DNA of 54,453 bases from Thelonectria olida (GCA_020736575.1 JAGPYM010000101.1:1-54453); one strand, 5' to 3'. Counted from the stretch's first letter, positions 1 to 12,090 are shown. Notes: generated from the sequence alone by a model not told the origin. Made by a program: numbers and translations.

Positions 1-3000
1 TTACTTTTATTATATTATAATTGCTTATATTTAATAGTATTAATTTTAATAGTAAGGTATAAATAATAGGATTAAATAGGAAATCAGCCTTAATAGGCTT
101 ATTAATAAAAATAATATTAATTTAAATAGTAAGGTACTAGTATTATATAGTAATAGTGCCCTTTTATTATTTAATTTTAATTATAAGTAATAATTTAAAT
201 AGGAAAGTTAAATTACACTTAAGGAACTTATTAATATTAGTAATTTTTTCTTTTATAGGGTTCTAAAACCTAGGCTATTAGGCCTACTTTTTATATAACT
301 AATAATTATTATAGCTAGAAGTAAATAAGGAAAGCATTTAATATAAAAGATTAATAGTTATTAAATAGAAATGCTAGTTTAAATAAACTTCTAAATTAAG
401 GCTAGTAAAAGTGCAATTTTTTAATTTCCATACTATACTATTCTAGCAAACTAATTATAATTAGTATATTTATTAATTCTATTATTTTAAAGCATTTTAT
501 AATCTCTACTAATATATTTATTATAATTATAATAGTAGTACAATCTATTATAAAATGTTTTAATATTAATATTAAAAGGGTTATTATTAAACTAATTAAT
601 TATTTCCTATTATTAGATTTATAAAAAAAGGTTAAATTTTCAAGTAACTGCTTTAATAATATGCGCTTTTATATTACTTGCATTTTATTAGTTTTAAGTA
701 ATATTAATATTTAATTATTTAAACTTCTTTTTAAGACTTTTTATAATAGAAGTATTATTTTTAATAATTATCTTTTCTTTTTTAAGTTTATTTAAGGTAT
801 TAAATTAAATAAATTAATTAATATAAGAGTAGTATTAGCCTTTTTTAAAGTTAGCTCTAGGAGCTTAAAAGACTTAAATAACTAGATTTTAAATTAGATT
901 TAACAATTAATAAAATTATATAACTAGATATAAACCTTTTTATACCTTATAATACTAATATTATTAGAATTCTTATTAAATTTCTTGCAAATTTAGTCTT
1001 AAATGCCTATTAATATAGTGTGAAAAATTGCTTTTATATTAAGTACTAAGTTTTTCTAACCAATTAAATTAACTTTCTTATAAATATACTAATATTTAAT
1101 AAGAAATAGAATAATATAAAAGTAATTATTATTTTAAAAGCGTTTAATATTAAGAATATATAACTAATTATTATATGGGTTAAGTTATTTTTTATTCTAA
1201 TATATAAATATATATTTAAGGTTCTTTTAAGCTTTATTTTAAATATAATTCTCTATAGCTTATTAAATATAATTAAAATATTCTAGTATAATATACTATT
1301 TAATATAGTTAACTTATATAGCTTTTTTAATAGCTTTATTATTTATATAGTAATTATACTACTATAAGAATTATATAATATTATAGCTATTAAACTTCTT
1401 ATTAAACTTTATAACTAATAGTATAAATTTAAACTATATATTAGCTATTTATTTAAAAAGCTTAGTAATATTATTAAGTGTTCTAACCTTACTTATTTAA
1501 GAGGTTCCTCTAATCTCTCTAAATTAGGGAGGTAAAAAAGAAAATAAACCTAGTATTATAATAGGTTAATTAGATATAATAGTAGCACCCTAATTATTAC
1601 TACCTAATATAAGTTTAGAAAGGGTATAAGTAGAATTTATATTTCTATTAAAAGAAGAAAAAGGGGTCTATATAAATATAAAAGGAGGTAATAATAATAG
1701 CATATAGCCTTTAGTAATATATAATATAAAACTACTATCCTTTTAAACTTTAATTTCTAATATAAATAATACTTTTAATACTTTTATTATTATTTTAAAT
1801 CCTACCCTCTTTATATATCTCTTAATAAAATATATTCTAATAGTAAATATTATAATAACTCTATTAAGTATAAAAACCTAGAAAATTATAATAATAAGAA
1901 TTATAATTAATATTAAGATTTTTTTAAAAAGGACTAATTAATTAGCTTTACTAACTTTTTTAAATATAGATAGCTCTTTTATCTTTAGTTTAAAATAGCT
2001 TTTTTTTAATTTTAAAGCTAAGATTGCAGAATTACTATCTTTAAATTTAATATAATTAAGACTTCTAAAGTGGAATCTATTAGCTAAAAGCCTTAAGTTA
2101 TTTTAAAACTTGCTTAAAATCTTATATAGGGTTGCTATAATTTTAATCTTATTTATCTAATTAAAAATATAAAAGTTCGAGTTTTATTATAATTATAACT
2201 AATAGAATATTATTATAAAAAGCAAATTATTAAATAGTAATAGTATTAGAATAATAGGTAGATTTCTAATTTATTACTTTTAATTAACTAATAGGATAAT
2301 TAAGATTATTAACCCTAATTATTAAGATCTTTAAGCTAAAAAGAATTTTAAATATATTACTATTTACACTTTTCTTTTATTTTTATTTTATTATTTGCAT
2401 CCTTAAAATATTATACTTTTTATCTCTTACCTTCCTTCCTTTACTATATAAGTTCTTATAATAATATAAAAGTGTAAGTAAAATAATTAATTAGTTACGC
2501 CTAATTGTATAAATTTAGTTAAAAGGTATTAATTACTAGTTATTAAGTACAATTTATTAACTATATAGTTAGTCTTTTTACCTTATCTCCCTAATATAAT
2601 CTCTAATAATATAAGAAGTAAGGGAGGCTAAGAAACTAACTAATAACCCTAAATAAGGTAAGAAAGAGTTAAAATAAATAGTATTTTAAAGGGTTGCTTT
2701 ATATTATTTTAAATTAAAAGATGCTAATAAATTTTAATTTAAAAGATATATTATTAGAAAGAGTATTAAATAATTAATTATATAATAAAATATTTAAAAA
2801 ATAACTTTTAATTCTTATTATAAAAAGCTTATTTAAATCTTTTATCTTACTAATATTTTAAATAGTTTGGATTCCTTAAAAAGGCCTTTATTTCCTTATA
2901 TAGCCAGGCAGCTAATTAAATTTACTATACTAGCTAGTATTTTAAAATAGTAATTTCCTCTAGTTCTGTCCTAAATGGAGGTAGCTTAAAGTCCCTATTA

Positions 3001-5400
3001 TACTGCTTATAAAGTAAATAATATGTAGGGCAGACTAGTATATACTTATAAGTAATTAAGCTATATTATTTTAATAGTACTAATAGATAGTTTTAATAGT
3101 TTTTATCCCACTTTTTACTCCTTAAGAAATCTATATAGAAATAGTAGTACTTTAATATAAATAGTAAGATGCCTAGCTATTTAGCTACTACTCTTTTTTA
3201 ATAGTAATAAATATACTTATATCTATTTTAATTTATAAGGCTTCTTATAATATTATAATAGTAAGGGCATGTCCTATCTTTTAAAAGCATCTCCCTAGGA
3301 AAATGTAATATATTTTAAAAAGTTATAAGTATTAAAATTAAGTTATATATAATATTAGATTTATCTCTATTAGTTATAAAAGAATTGCTTATTATCCTTT
3401 TTATAATATAGCATTTTTTAAAAATTAGTTTATTTAGAGAATTTGGGTTTTTATTTAATATTTAATAGCTATTATAAAATAACCTATCTCGTTTTAATTC
3501 CTTTAAGTGTTACTCTTAATATATTTTAAAAGCTACCTTTTTAAGTCTTTTAATTACATTTTACTATTTCTTTTTCGCCTAATTTTAAGTATAACTATTA
3601 GCTATATATGTTATTTTTTAGTTATATTTAATAACTTCTAATACTTATAGTAGCTATTCTTTTAATACTCTAGAAAGTCTAGTTAGAAGACTGGGCTCCT
3701 AGAACCGGCCAATACTTTAAAAGTATTTAATAATTATATAATCCAGTTGCTTACTAAGGTAGGCTGCTAACCTATTATAGGAAGAAATATTTATAATATA
3801 ACTTTATTTAAAAATAGTATAGTTTGCATATAATATATATTAATATCTTTATACCTTAAAATAATATACTATTTTAATTAGTAAAGAGAGTATAGTTAAA
3901 ATAATAGTCCTTACTATTTAATTACTTTTTAAATTCTTAATATATTATATATAAGGAGCTAGATAAATATAAATACCCTTCTTTTAAAAGGAGCTACTTA
4001 AAGATATATTAGAATAGACTTTTAAATATAAGCTTGGTAGGATAAACCTGCCTTTAGTTAATTTTTTAGCAGATTAGAATATTTTAAGCTATTTTATTTT
4101 ATTTTACTTCTCCCTCTCCTCTATTTTTAATTATCTTCTTTAAGTCTTCCCAGCTTAGCACTCTATTAGCTAGGGCAAGGCTAAAAATTAAAAGGACTAA
4201 ATTATAGCAAATAAGGCAATACTTTTTAAAAGTAATACTATACTTATATACTTATTATTAGCTCTGCCCTAGTTTAATTTAGCTATACTTACTTAATATT
4301 CTCTAGGTCCTTATTGCCCTTTAATATGCGCTAGTTAAGCTTATAGTTAAACTTATACTTACTATTACTAGTCTATTTTAAAATAAGTGTAATATCCTTT
4401 TTTAAATTAGTATTCTAAAAAGCCTAAGTGTATATAACCTACTTTATAAGGTATACCTTCTTTTAAAATACTACTACTTCTAGCTCTAGCTATAATAAAC
4501 TATATAAGCTAAAAGTGAAACTAGATTCTACTTCTCTTATTAATAAATCTAAGGTCCTTCTATTTTTATAAGCTTTTAAATAATTAATCTAGCTCTACTT
4601 TTTAAAAGTTATATTTTAATCTTTTTATATTATATATACTTTTACCTTTCTCTTTTAGTAAATCCCACTTTATAAACTACTTAAATATAAGTTTTTAAGT
4701 ATATAAAATAGTTTATATATATATATTATTAATTTTAATAGTATTTTTATTACTAATTATACTTTCTATCTGCTATACTAAGCCGGCCTTAAATGCTTTT
4801 ACTTATAATAGAAGGGTTAAAATTATAAGATCCTTCCCCTTACTTAGCATGCCTCTAGCTTACTAATAGTAAAACCTTTAGAAATCTTTAAATTTATATA
4901 CTAGCAGGATAGGCGCACTAGTACTAAGAACCCTTACTTTATATATATTAAAGTCATTCTAGCAGTTTTCATTCTTCTAGCACTACCTTTTATATATTAA
5001 CTGCATACTTTAAATAAGTAGAAAGAAAAATAAAAAATACTTATATAATATATTTATAAAAAACCATATCTTGCTTATATAAAGCTTTTTAGTTATAATA
5101 AAATCAATAGCTCTTTTTATTACTTTTAATATATACACTACTAACCTAGCTTTAAGACTTAGCACAATTAGCTATCTGCGCTAGATTGCTCTATTACTAG
5201 CTTAAGGGAGGTATTATTAGTAAAATATAAGAAAGCTAGTAGAGAATTAAAAGAGGGAGAAATTAAGGTAATAGCAATTAAAAGGCATCCGCTATTTAAA
5301 TAACCGCCCGGCTAGCGGCTGCATGTATCATCCTAGTAATAATTCTAGTTATCGCATCCTTTATTTTAAATCCTAACTTATATTTATTAGTTTCGATAGC
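1..5400. repeat. AT-rich, RIP-degraded repeat block (left flank)
   Basis: This block has almost no coding potential and consists mostly of A/T runs with very frequent TpA steps. CpA, TpG and CpG are rare, while GpC, CpT and ApG survive. That dinucleotide pattern is the signature of RIP, which converts CpA to TpA on both strands of duplicated DNA. I see no long ORF and could not identify the original element by eye. The block ends over about 100 bases near 5290-5460, where CpG-containing normal sequence begins. It is probably a pile of dead transposons; a centromeric or subtelomeric AT isochore is possible. Confidence 0.85.
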
Positions 5401-5532
5401 GCCGCTCACCTATAGTCGCGCGACCGGGTGAGCTAGCTTACCTTAGGCATTAATTGTAAGCTCTATTAGCACAGGCCACCTTAGGAGAGCTGATTGCGCA
5501 TTTTCCCTTGAGTTACGAGGGACTCGGAAGAC

Positions 5533-7047
5533 TTGGTTGGTCAAATAGCTATCAATTGCTTGCAACCACAGCCCTTTACGAGGGGAATTGTCAACCAAAA
5601 TGGCCTATCATTACTTCGGTCGCTCCTGTCTGACCCAATTACCAGGGTATCATGGACCGAGAAGAGATCCGATAGTCAGTCACTAATAGATGAGTTGCCA
5701 TCTGAGAGGATGCCAACCATGCCGCGACGAGAAGTTGCTGGTAAGCTCGCCGACACATACTTTGAACATTGCAACTTTTTCTCTCCAATATTTTCCTCCA
5801 AAGACGAATTCCTAAACATGATTGAGCCCCTGTACGGCAACGCAAGTGCCTCCGACCAGTCCCTCGTCAACGTTCGTTTCAGAGCATTGGTTGTGTTTGG
5901 AACGTCCATCTTGCTGCTGAATAGAGTCGATTCTTCGGTACCAGCATCGAGGGCTGACAGCTACTTTACTGCTGCCACACAACTATTTTCCCAGAATCCT
6001 CAGTTGATCTGCACTGGCGACCTGCAGCATCTGATCAACCTACTCTTTATCATCCAATACTGTTGCTTTGCCTCCTACATCACAGCAGCCTGGCACTTCA
6101 TTGGCCTTGCTACCAGGCTTGCGATCGAACTAAACCTGCACAAAGAACGGTCAGCTGCGCCTCTGCCGGACCCCATCCGAATCAACGAAAGAAGGTGGCT
6201 TTTTTGGTCGCTGTACACATTTGAACGAAACCTGTGTGCTGTCATCGGTCGACCATTCTCAATCCCGGACGAGGCCATCGAAACGGCTCTCCCGATGTCA
6301 CCGCTAGACGATCCTCAACGAGCCCTCGCCGTTCACTTAGTAAAATGTCGCCTCCTGGAATCCGAAATCTATACAACCCTTAACCAAAAAGGACCGTTGA
6401 ACGGCGCACTGCTCAATCCAAACGTATGGAGAGAGGACGTTCAGCGACGACTCTTGCAATGGCATTCAGCTGTGCCCCCCATACAGCAATCAACCCATCT
6501 GGCCCCAGCAGAAATCTTCAATGGCAGCCTCTACAACGGTTTGATTCTCCTCTACTACCCTTCGCACCATTTTCCGAATCCCTCCAACGACGACTTGGGT
6601 GTTCTAGCACAGAGCGCTACTGACGCCATTGACTGCTATAAGCGATCATTCCGAGCGGGAGAGTTGCGTTTCTATTGGCGCACAGTACACAATCTGTTCC
6701 GCAGTGGTGTGGCAATTGTCTATTGTGCCCAGACGGCGTTGATTGAAAGAATCCCCGGGATGAACCTGGAGGAGGCAAATGCTTCCATCAACTCTTGCTC
6801 CTCGTTACTGTGGGGGATGGTAGAGCGATATCCCGCAGGCCAAGCATATCGAGACATTTTTGAAAGTCTGGCCAAATCAGTGCTCAGTCAGCGCCGAGGC
6901 CAAGCTAACTACGAGGATCAGCTGGTATTCGAACCGAGAGCTGAACATTCCTCGCTATTTACTGATTTAGCCATGGACTTAGGAGAGGCAGGTATTCCTT
7001 CCACGGCCCTTGATGCATTGTCTTGGGGATTTGGAGACCCTCCATGA
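5533..7047 (+). CDS. Fungal-specific transcription factor, N-terminally truncated (middle homology domain only)
   Basis: The product is a nuclear regulator of the Zn2Cys6 superfamily, represented here only by its linker and the fungal-specific (MHR, PF04082-type) domain. The domain starts around residue 68 (ADTYFEHCNFFSPIF). It contains the diagnostic stretches WHFIGLATRLAIELNLH and RRWLFWSLYTFERN followed by GRPFSIPDEAIETALP. No Cys-rich zinc cluster lies upstream. The frame is closed by a TGA at 5509-5511, the codon at 5533 is TTG, and the first ATG is at 5710 inside the linker. Either a 5' exon is hidden or, more likely, the DNA-binding end was lost into the RIP block that starts about 130 bases upstream. 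It converges on the sulfatase gene with only 29 bases between the stops, so it may have been the regulator of that module. It is probably a non-functional or altered regulator. Confidence 0.75.
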   Translation: MVGQIAINCLQPQPFTRGIVNQNGLSLLRSLLSDPITRVSWTEKRSDSQSLIDELPSERMPTMPRREVAGKLADTYFEHCNFFSPIFSSKDEFLNMIEPLYGNASASDQSLVNVRFRALVVFGTSILLLNRVDSSVPASRADSYFTAATQLFSQNPQLICTGDLQHLINLLFIIQYCCFASYITAAWHFIGLATRLAIELNLHKERSAAPLPDPIRINERRWLFWSLYTFERNLCAVIGRPFSIPDEAIETALPMSPLDDPQRALAVHLVKCRLLESEIYTTLNQKGPLNGALLNPNVWREDVQRRLLQWHSAVPPIQQSTHLAPAEIFNGSLYNGLILLYYPSHHFPNPSNDDLGVLAQSATDAIDCYKRSFRAGELRFYWRTVHNLFRSGVAIVYCAQTALIERIPGMNLEEANASINSCSSLLWGMVERYPAGQAYRDIFESLAKSVLSQRRGQANYEDQLVFEPRAEHSSLFTDLAMDLGEAGIPSTALDALSWGFGDPP

Positions 7048-7076
7048 ATGAAAAGTAAAACTTGTATCTTATCTAT

Positions 7077-8417
7077 CTACAGCTCTTTCAGCGGATCAGG
7101 TGGTGCAGGGTCATATTTGAGACTCTTTTGAAACTCGGTTCTGAGCTTCATCATCGGCTGCATGACCCAGGTGTTGTAGGCAAGGATATCCGTCTCTTCC
7201 TTCGGATCTCGGACAGTGTTGAACAGATAAGGGCTCTCCAGACGCCCAGATGACTGATTCACCTTGGGCTCCCAGATCAAGTGCAGTTTCCAGTCCTTCC
7301 ATTTGATGGCTCGCAACTCCTCCTTGATGTAGAATAAGAACCCTGTTCTTTGAGATTTAGTGTTGGCTGGGCTTTTGAAGAACTCCGTTTGGTCAATTCC
7401 ATCGATCGGGCGATCTGAGGGCGACTGAGTTCCCGTCATGGATAGAATTGTCGTGAAAAGATCCGTGACGTGCACGATCTCGTTGGACGTGACACCCTCT
7501 GGGACTTTTCCAGGCCATCGAATAATAAAAGGCACACGCAGACTGCCTTCCATGGCTGTGTGATATGTTCCAGACCAAGGCCCTGCCGTCCCACGGTACG
7601 GCGCTCGAAACTCTGGACCATTGTCGGAAGCAAAGATGAAGACAGTATTGTCTCGAACTCCCAGTTTATCAATGTGATCAATCAGCTCGCCGACACGATG
7701 GTCCATCTCGGCCATCGAATCGGCAAAGTCTCCTTGGCCAGTAGTCCCTGCAAATTCGTTGTGAGGGAGCGTGGGAAAATGCAAGTGAACAAGCGGGTGG
7801 TAGAGGAAGAAAGGCTGCTCTTCCTCAACCTTTCTTGTGAGCCAATCCTTCGATCGCTCAACAAGCATCTCGTCGATGAGTCTTCGCTTTTCCAAGTCGT
7901 AGACACACACATCCTCAGACTTCTCGCCGGCGATACCTTTCATGATGTACGGGAGCTCGGCAACTTCAGGCGTATAGCCGAGGGCGGACGTGAACTGAGT
8001 CTCGTCGGTGGTTCTGGGGATTCCGAACCACTCATCGAAGCCCCTGTCGGAAGGATACCGGCCGGGAATATCTCCCAAGTGCCATTTCCCGTGATGGGCA
8101 GTGGCATAGTCGTTCTTCTTGAGGCACTCAGCCAAGGTATTCTCCCATTCCGTTAGGCCTTGGGGGAAACCTGCTGGAACGGATTGTCGGCACCCAGTAC
8201 GGATTGGGTGTTGCCCGGTCATGAGAGCTGACCGGGTTGGGACGCAATCGCTCTCGACGTTGAAGTTGTGCAACAAAAGGCCTTCGGTCGACAGCTTATC
8301 GATCCGAGGTGTCGCAGCGCCACGAAGGATGCCTCCTCCATAGCAGCCCAGCTCACCCCAGCCAAGATTATCGGCGAGGGCGAGCACAATGTTGGGTCGG
8401 TTTGGATCACGCGACAT
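7077..8417 (-). CDS. Cysteine-type sulfatase (arylsulfatase family)
   Basis: Sulfatases hydrolyse sulfate esters, releasing inorganic sulfate. I start at the ATG at 8417 (446 aa) because homology begins at once with RPNIVLALADNLGWGELG, the N-terminal metal-binding strand. The signature CVPTRSALMTG is at residues 58-68. Cys58 is the residue that family members convert to formylglycine. HHGKWHLG (a catalytic Lys/His region) and FASDNGPE (the second metal-ligand pair) follow in order. The usual DD at the first metal site is D16-N17. I see no signal peptide, so the enzyme is probably cytosolic and acts on imported substrates. That fits the divergent Dal5-type transporter 454 bases away. It is a single exon, and its stop lies 29 bases from that of the truncated regulator. 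The substrate cannot be told from sequence. A formylglycine-generating enzyme is not encoded here. Confidence 0.9.
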   Translation of the reverse strand: MSRDPNRPNIVLALADNLGWGELGCYGGGILRGAATPRIDKLSTEGLLLHNFNVESDCVPTRSALMTGQHPIRTGCRQSVPAGFPQGLTEWENTLAECLKKNDYATAHHGKWHLGDIPGRYPSDRGFDEWFGIPRTTDETQFTSALGYTPEVAELPYIMKGIAGEKSEDVCVYDLEKRRLIDEMLVERSKDWLTRKVEEEQPFFLYHPLVHLHFPTLPHNEFAGTTGQGDFADSMAEMDHRVGELIDHIDKLGVRDNTVFIFASDNGPEFRAPYRGTAGPWSGTYHTAMEGSLRVPFIIRWPGKVPEGVTSNEIVHVTDLFTTILSMTGTQSPSDRPIDGIDQTEFFKSPANTKSQRTGFLFYIKEELRAIKWKDWKLHLIWEPKVNQSSGRLESPYLFNTVRDPKEETDILAYNTWVMQPMMKLRTEFQKSLKYDPAPPDPLKEL

Positions 8418-8871
8418 TGTTTTTCTGATCTCGACGGTCAAAGAATTGATAAGCAGAGGACATTGACGACTCCCCAGTCCGTTCCTCCTCATGTGCGTAT
8501 TTTAATAGACGCGAAACCGGAAGCCCACGTTCACGACTCGCGCCGTCGCTCACCTCCGACGCTCACTGCCGAACGCCCATCTTCCGACTGTTATCGACCA
8601 CGCGTCTTTCAGGGTTAGCCGTCGCTCATCTCCAACTTCCCCAGATACAATCACCCAGAATTGAGCACGCGATATGGATCTTGGTTGCGGTGATAGGCTT
8701 TGACGAGGCAGGGATGTATTGTTGCTGACTCGCTGAGTCGCTCGATCTCCCCTGCAGTTGGAGTCTTTGAGAAGTATAACTTCGGCTGCATTCCTTGCTT
8801 GAATACTCACGAAACCATTCAACAACGCCTCTCTATCATTTAAAGCGGCGTAACGACCCAAGGGATACAAC
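8418..8871. promoter_or_regulatory. Divergent promoter between sulfatase and MFS transporter
   Basis: This 454-base gap separates two divergently transcribed start codons. It contains a 16-base direct repeat, GCCGTCGCTCAYCTCC, at 8542-8557 and 8618-8633 (one C/T difference, 76 bases apart). Two TCCGAC hexamers lie nearby (about 8555 and 8583). The positions suggest shared regulator sites that co-express the two genes. Binding is inferred from repetition only. Confidence 0.5.
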
Positions 8872-10438
8872 ATGGCTACCGAGTCCGGTGCACTGGAGAA
8901 GGATCCAGTTGACAACTCCATCCACGAAGGCAATGCAGAGCCTGCATGGACTCAGGATGAGGAGAAAGCCACATTGCGGAAGTGAGTGCTTTATGGAGTG
9001 CATTGATACCTGCAACTAACATGCATATCGCACAGGCTTGACTTCTTCCTAATGCCAATGCTGGTGGCCGGGTTCTTCGTCCTCCAACTCGATCGATCCA
9101 ACATCTCCAACGCCCTCACAGACACCATCACCGAGGACCTCGGCATTACGTCCGACGATGTCAACTTGGGCAGTCAAATAATGTCCATTGGGATCGTCGT
9201 CGCAGAAATTCCTTCCAATATCATCCTTCAGAAGCTCGGCGCACCTGTTTGGTTGACCTTTCAGATGCTCGTTTGGGGGACTATCGCCTTGACCCAGGCG
9301 TGGTGCACCAATATTTACTCTTTCTACGCCACTCGCTTCCTGCTTGGCCTGTTTGAGGGAGGTTACATACCCGGCGCTCAGTATATGCTGGCTCTTTTCT
9401 ACACTCGGAAAGAATTGGCTCGACGAACTGCCATCTTCTACTTCGGAAACTATTCCGCCACAGCCACAGGCTCTCTGATCGCAGCAGGCATCCTTCAGAT
9501 GGCCGGTATCAATGGGCTCGCTGGCTGGCAATGGCTGTTTATCCGCAAGTCTTCCCCAACCCTCATATATGTAACAGCCATTCTAACACTGCATTGTAGT
9601 TGAAGGCATCCTCACCCTGATTACTTTTGTCGCCTTCGTAGTTTTCCTTCCCCGCAGCCCGGCGCATACAGCCCCAATTCATGCTCGATGGGACTTCTTC
9701 TCCGAGCGCGAGCGTACTATTCTTCGAACCCGCGTTGTTTCAGAAGATGAAAGCAAAGGAGAAGACAAGGCATCTATTTCGCTGAGCAGTCTCGGCGGGG
9801 CAATTGTTGATTACCGGCTGTGGCTACACATGATCCTCAATATTGTCAGTCTGGCCCCGAAAGGGGGGCTGCAACTGTATGGACCCTCTGTGATCAAGAG
9901 CCTGGGATTCTCCAAGATTAATGCCAACCTACTCAACGCCGTAGGTAGCGTTCTCGTCATCATTCTTTCGTACCTTATCTCGGTAGGCTCAGACAAGACA
10001 CACCTACGGGGGCCTTGGTGCATTGTTGCATTCCTCTGGTCTATTGCCTTTGCCGGTGCACTTTTCGGGATGCCATTAGGGACGGACAAGTGGGCTCGAT
10101 ACGCTATTTTCATGCTGCTGAGCGGCGGAAATGCGCTGTCTCAGGGTCTGAACGACGCATGGCTGAGCATCAATGCGACTAAGTCTAGCAGTCGCAGTTT
10201 GGGTCTCGCTATGGTGGTTATTGGCAGCAATCTAGGAGCTATTGCTGGACAGCAACTGTTCAGGTCCTCTGATGCGCCAAGATATACCCGCGCTTTCTTG
10301 GCTATACTTTTGCTCTATGCTTCCTCGATCCCAATCACTCTTCTTCTGATGTGGGCATACTGGCATTCAAATAAGAAGATCGAGAGGGAGAATGCGGGAC
10401 AAGACAATACGGCCGCCAGTAAGAGATTTGATCTGTAA
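8872..10438 (+). CDS. Dal5-type MFS transporter (anion:cation symporter family)
   Basis: This is a plasma-membrane permease of the fungal Dal5/allantoate-permease-like group, which imports organic anions. Three exons (8872-8981, 9036-9544, 9600-10438) give 485 aa. The first junction rebuilds RKLDFFLMPMLVAGFFVLQLDRSN, the hallmark opening of TM1. The second rebuilds WQWLFILEGILTLITF. The second intron (9545-9599) must begin GC (GCAAGT), because no GT donor keeps the frame; it ends TGTAG. Further landmarks are RFLLGLFEGGYIPGA and a C-terminal half with six hydrophobic segments. Divergence from the sulfatase gene suggests uptake of a sulfate ester or a related anion. The substrate is inferred, not shown. 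Confidence 0.88.
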
Positions 10439-10875
10439 CAGAAGTACCAGAGCTCTGCGATCTGAGCAATTACTACATGTATATATATACCATAGCTGAC
10501 ATCTTGGAAACTTTGGAACCACTGGTAGCTAGCAACTGTATCGAAAGGTTAATCTTCCTACCTGCACGTCATATGCAAGATGAGCGAAATGAACAAGAGA
10601 TTTGAAGGGCAAGCCATCCTGTAAACTTGGAGCAACTAAGCCACTGGGATTTCAACCTTGTTAAGTTGAGTTCTGTCCTACCTCACCTGAGTGAGGCAAG
10701 GGGCATATGCATTCGTTTGCTCAGCACACATAGCTCAACGCCATCCACGTGATGATGCTTTGGGCTGAACTAACGAGGGTAGCAATATGTCTTGGAATGG
10801 GTGAGGAGAAATCGACTGGTAACATTAGCAGCAGATGCGACCTTCTCCTCTCGAAATGGACGGTTTTCTCAAACC
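10439..10875. other. Intergenic spacer
   Basis: No gene is visible. The only structured element is a short inverted repeat, CCTCAC-ctga-GTGAGG, around 10680-10697. It could be a protein-binding site or part of the decayed gene's old promoter. Confidence 0.4.
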
Positions 10876-12090
10876 ATGGATCCATCGTCCATCACCGGCG
10901 TTGTCCTGAGCCTCACTGTCTCCTGTGGAAAGGCCGCCGCTGGACTCAACTCGTTGAAGGAGATCTGGGATGTCTCAAGCCTTGGCCTGACCTCACTCGC
11001 TGCTGAGTGTGCTACCTTGGGGGCCACTCTCAGTGTTCTAGAGGGCACCCTATCGCGACAACCGCCATCAAGATCGTCGGACGAAGCAAACCTGGTCCTT
11101 TTCGGAGAGAATGGAACTGTCACCGAGGCGCCTCACAACTCGATACGGTGCTGCTTCATGACCATTTCTGAACTCAACGACGAAATAGCCGAAATTCAAA
11201 AGCACACCATCACGAACGGCACACTGAGCGTCCGAGGATAGGCTAGCTACGTCCTTAATGAGGGTCGTATCAGTCAATTTTCCAGCCTCCTTCGTGGCCA
11301 AAGCGGGGTTTTGACCACACTCCAAACCGTCCTGCAGAGGCAGTCTCTTGAGGAGATGGAAAAGATGATGAGAAAATATCGCCCTGAAGTGCATCGGATT
11401 TACACCGAGTCGAAGGCTTCGTGGAGGAAACACAATAATGGTGCTCGGCCCCCGCAGAGCCTTGCCAAGGCAGAATCCGTTCTCAGCGCCGACTCCATCT
11501 CGACCACGTCAACTATGTGGCATAGGCCATTTGAGTGCGACGACGTGCTGCCAACACGGCTGCCTATCGTAACACCATGAGCACGGCCCTCCAAAGCCGA
11601 AACAAGCACAATAAAGGTTCCCGTGGAACCAATACCTGCTCGGTCGTAGTGTCCGCGAGGCAACAGGTGAGCATGGGATCAGCATGAGCCTTCAAGCTTC
11701 CATGTGGGACGACCAGGGACGTGCGAGAGACTCAGACTGTGCGCTTCTGCACTTTGCGGCCACCGGCAGCGATTCCGACAGCAAGATGGTTGAGTATCTA
11801 ATCCAGCGTGGTCTTAATCCAAATTTGCGTTCAGCATGAGGTAAGACGGCTTTGGACTACGCTATCGACCGTCAGAAAGTAGACGTCACAGCTTGCCTTG
11901 TTCGGCATGGATGCGACCCCGTTTCCAAGATACTACGTTCTACAGAGAAGGAAGAACTCGATGAGTTCTGGACTACGACTAGGGGCTTTGATCTTGATAT
12001 GAAGGACTCACAGGGACGAACAGCTGCATGCCTCGCAGCCGAACAGGGAAAGAATGAAGCACTACGCAACCTCTCCCATTAGGACGCATC
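10876..12090 (+). pseudogene. Helo-like N-terminal domain / ankyrin-repeat protein, broken
   Basis: The first ORF starts MDPSSITGVVLSLTVSCGK and continues through GLTSLAAECATLGATLSVLE. This is the typical fungal Helo-like N-terminal domain found on NLR-like and ankyrin proteins. It is interrupted by an in-frame TAG at 11239-11241, beyond which the same frame continues (YVLNEGRISQFSSLLRGQSG) to a TGA at 11578. Ankyrin repeats then appear in another frame from about 11684: ALLHFAATGSDSDSKMVEYL, an in-frame TGA near 11837, then GKTALDYAIDRQKVDVTACL, and DSQGRTAACLAAEQGKNEAL. The TAG could derive from CAG and the TGA codons from CGA, i.e. C-to-T changes. At least one frame change is also needed. 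Intact homologues of this architecture are thought to act in non-self recognition. This copy looks dead. Some degraded homology may continue to about 12480. Confidence 0.75.

Noticed and set aside
7470..8156. 228-codon ORF opposite the sulfatase gene
   Set aside because: It is a shadow frame of a clearly conserved sulfatase on the minus strand.
8415..8492. Longer sulfatase start at 8492
   Set aside because: The extra 25 residues lack family similarity, and the conserved strand begins right after the ATG at 8417.
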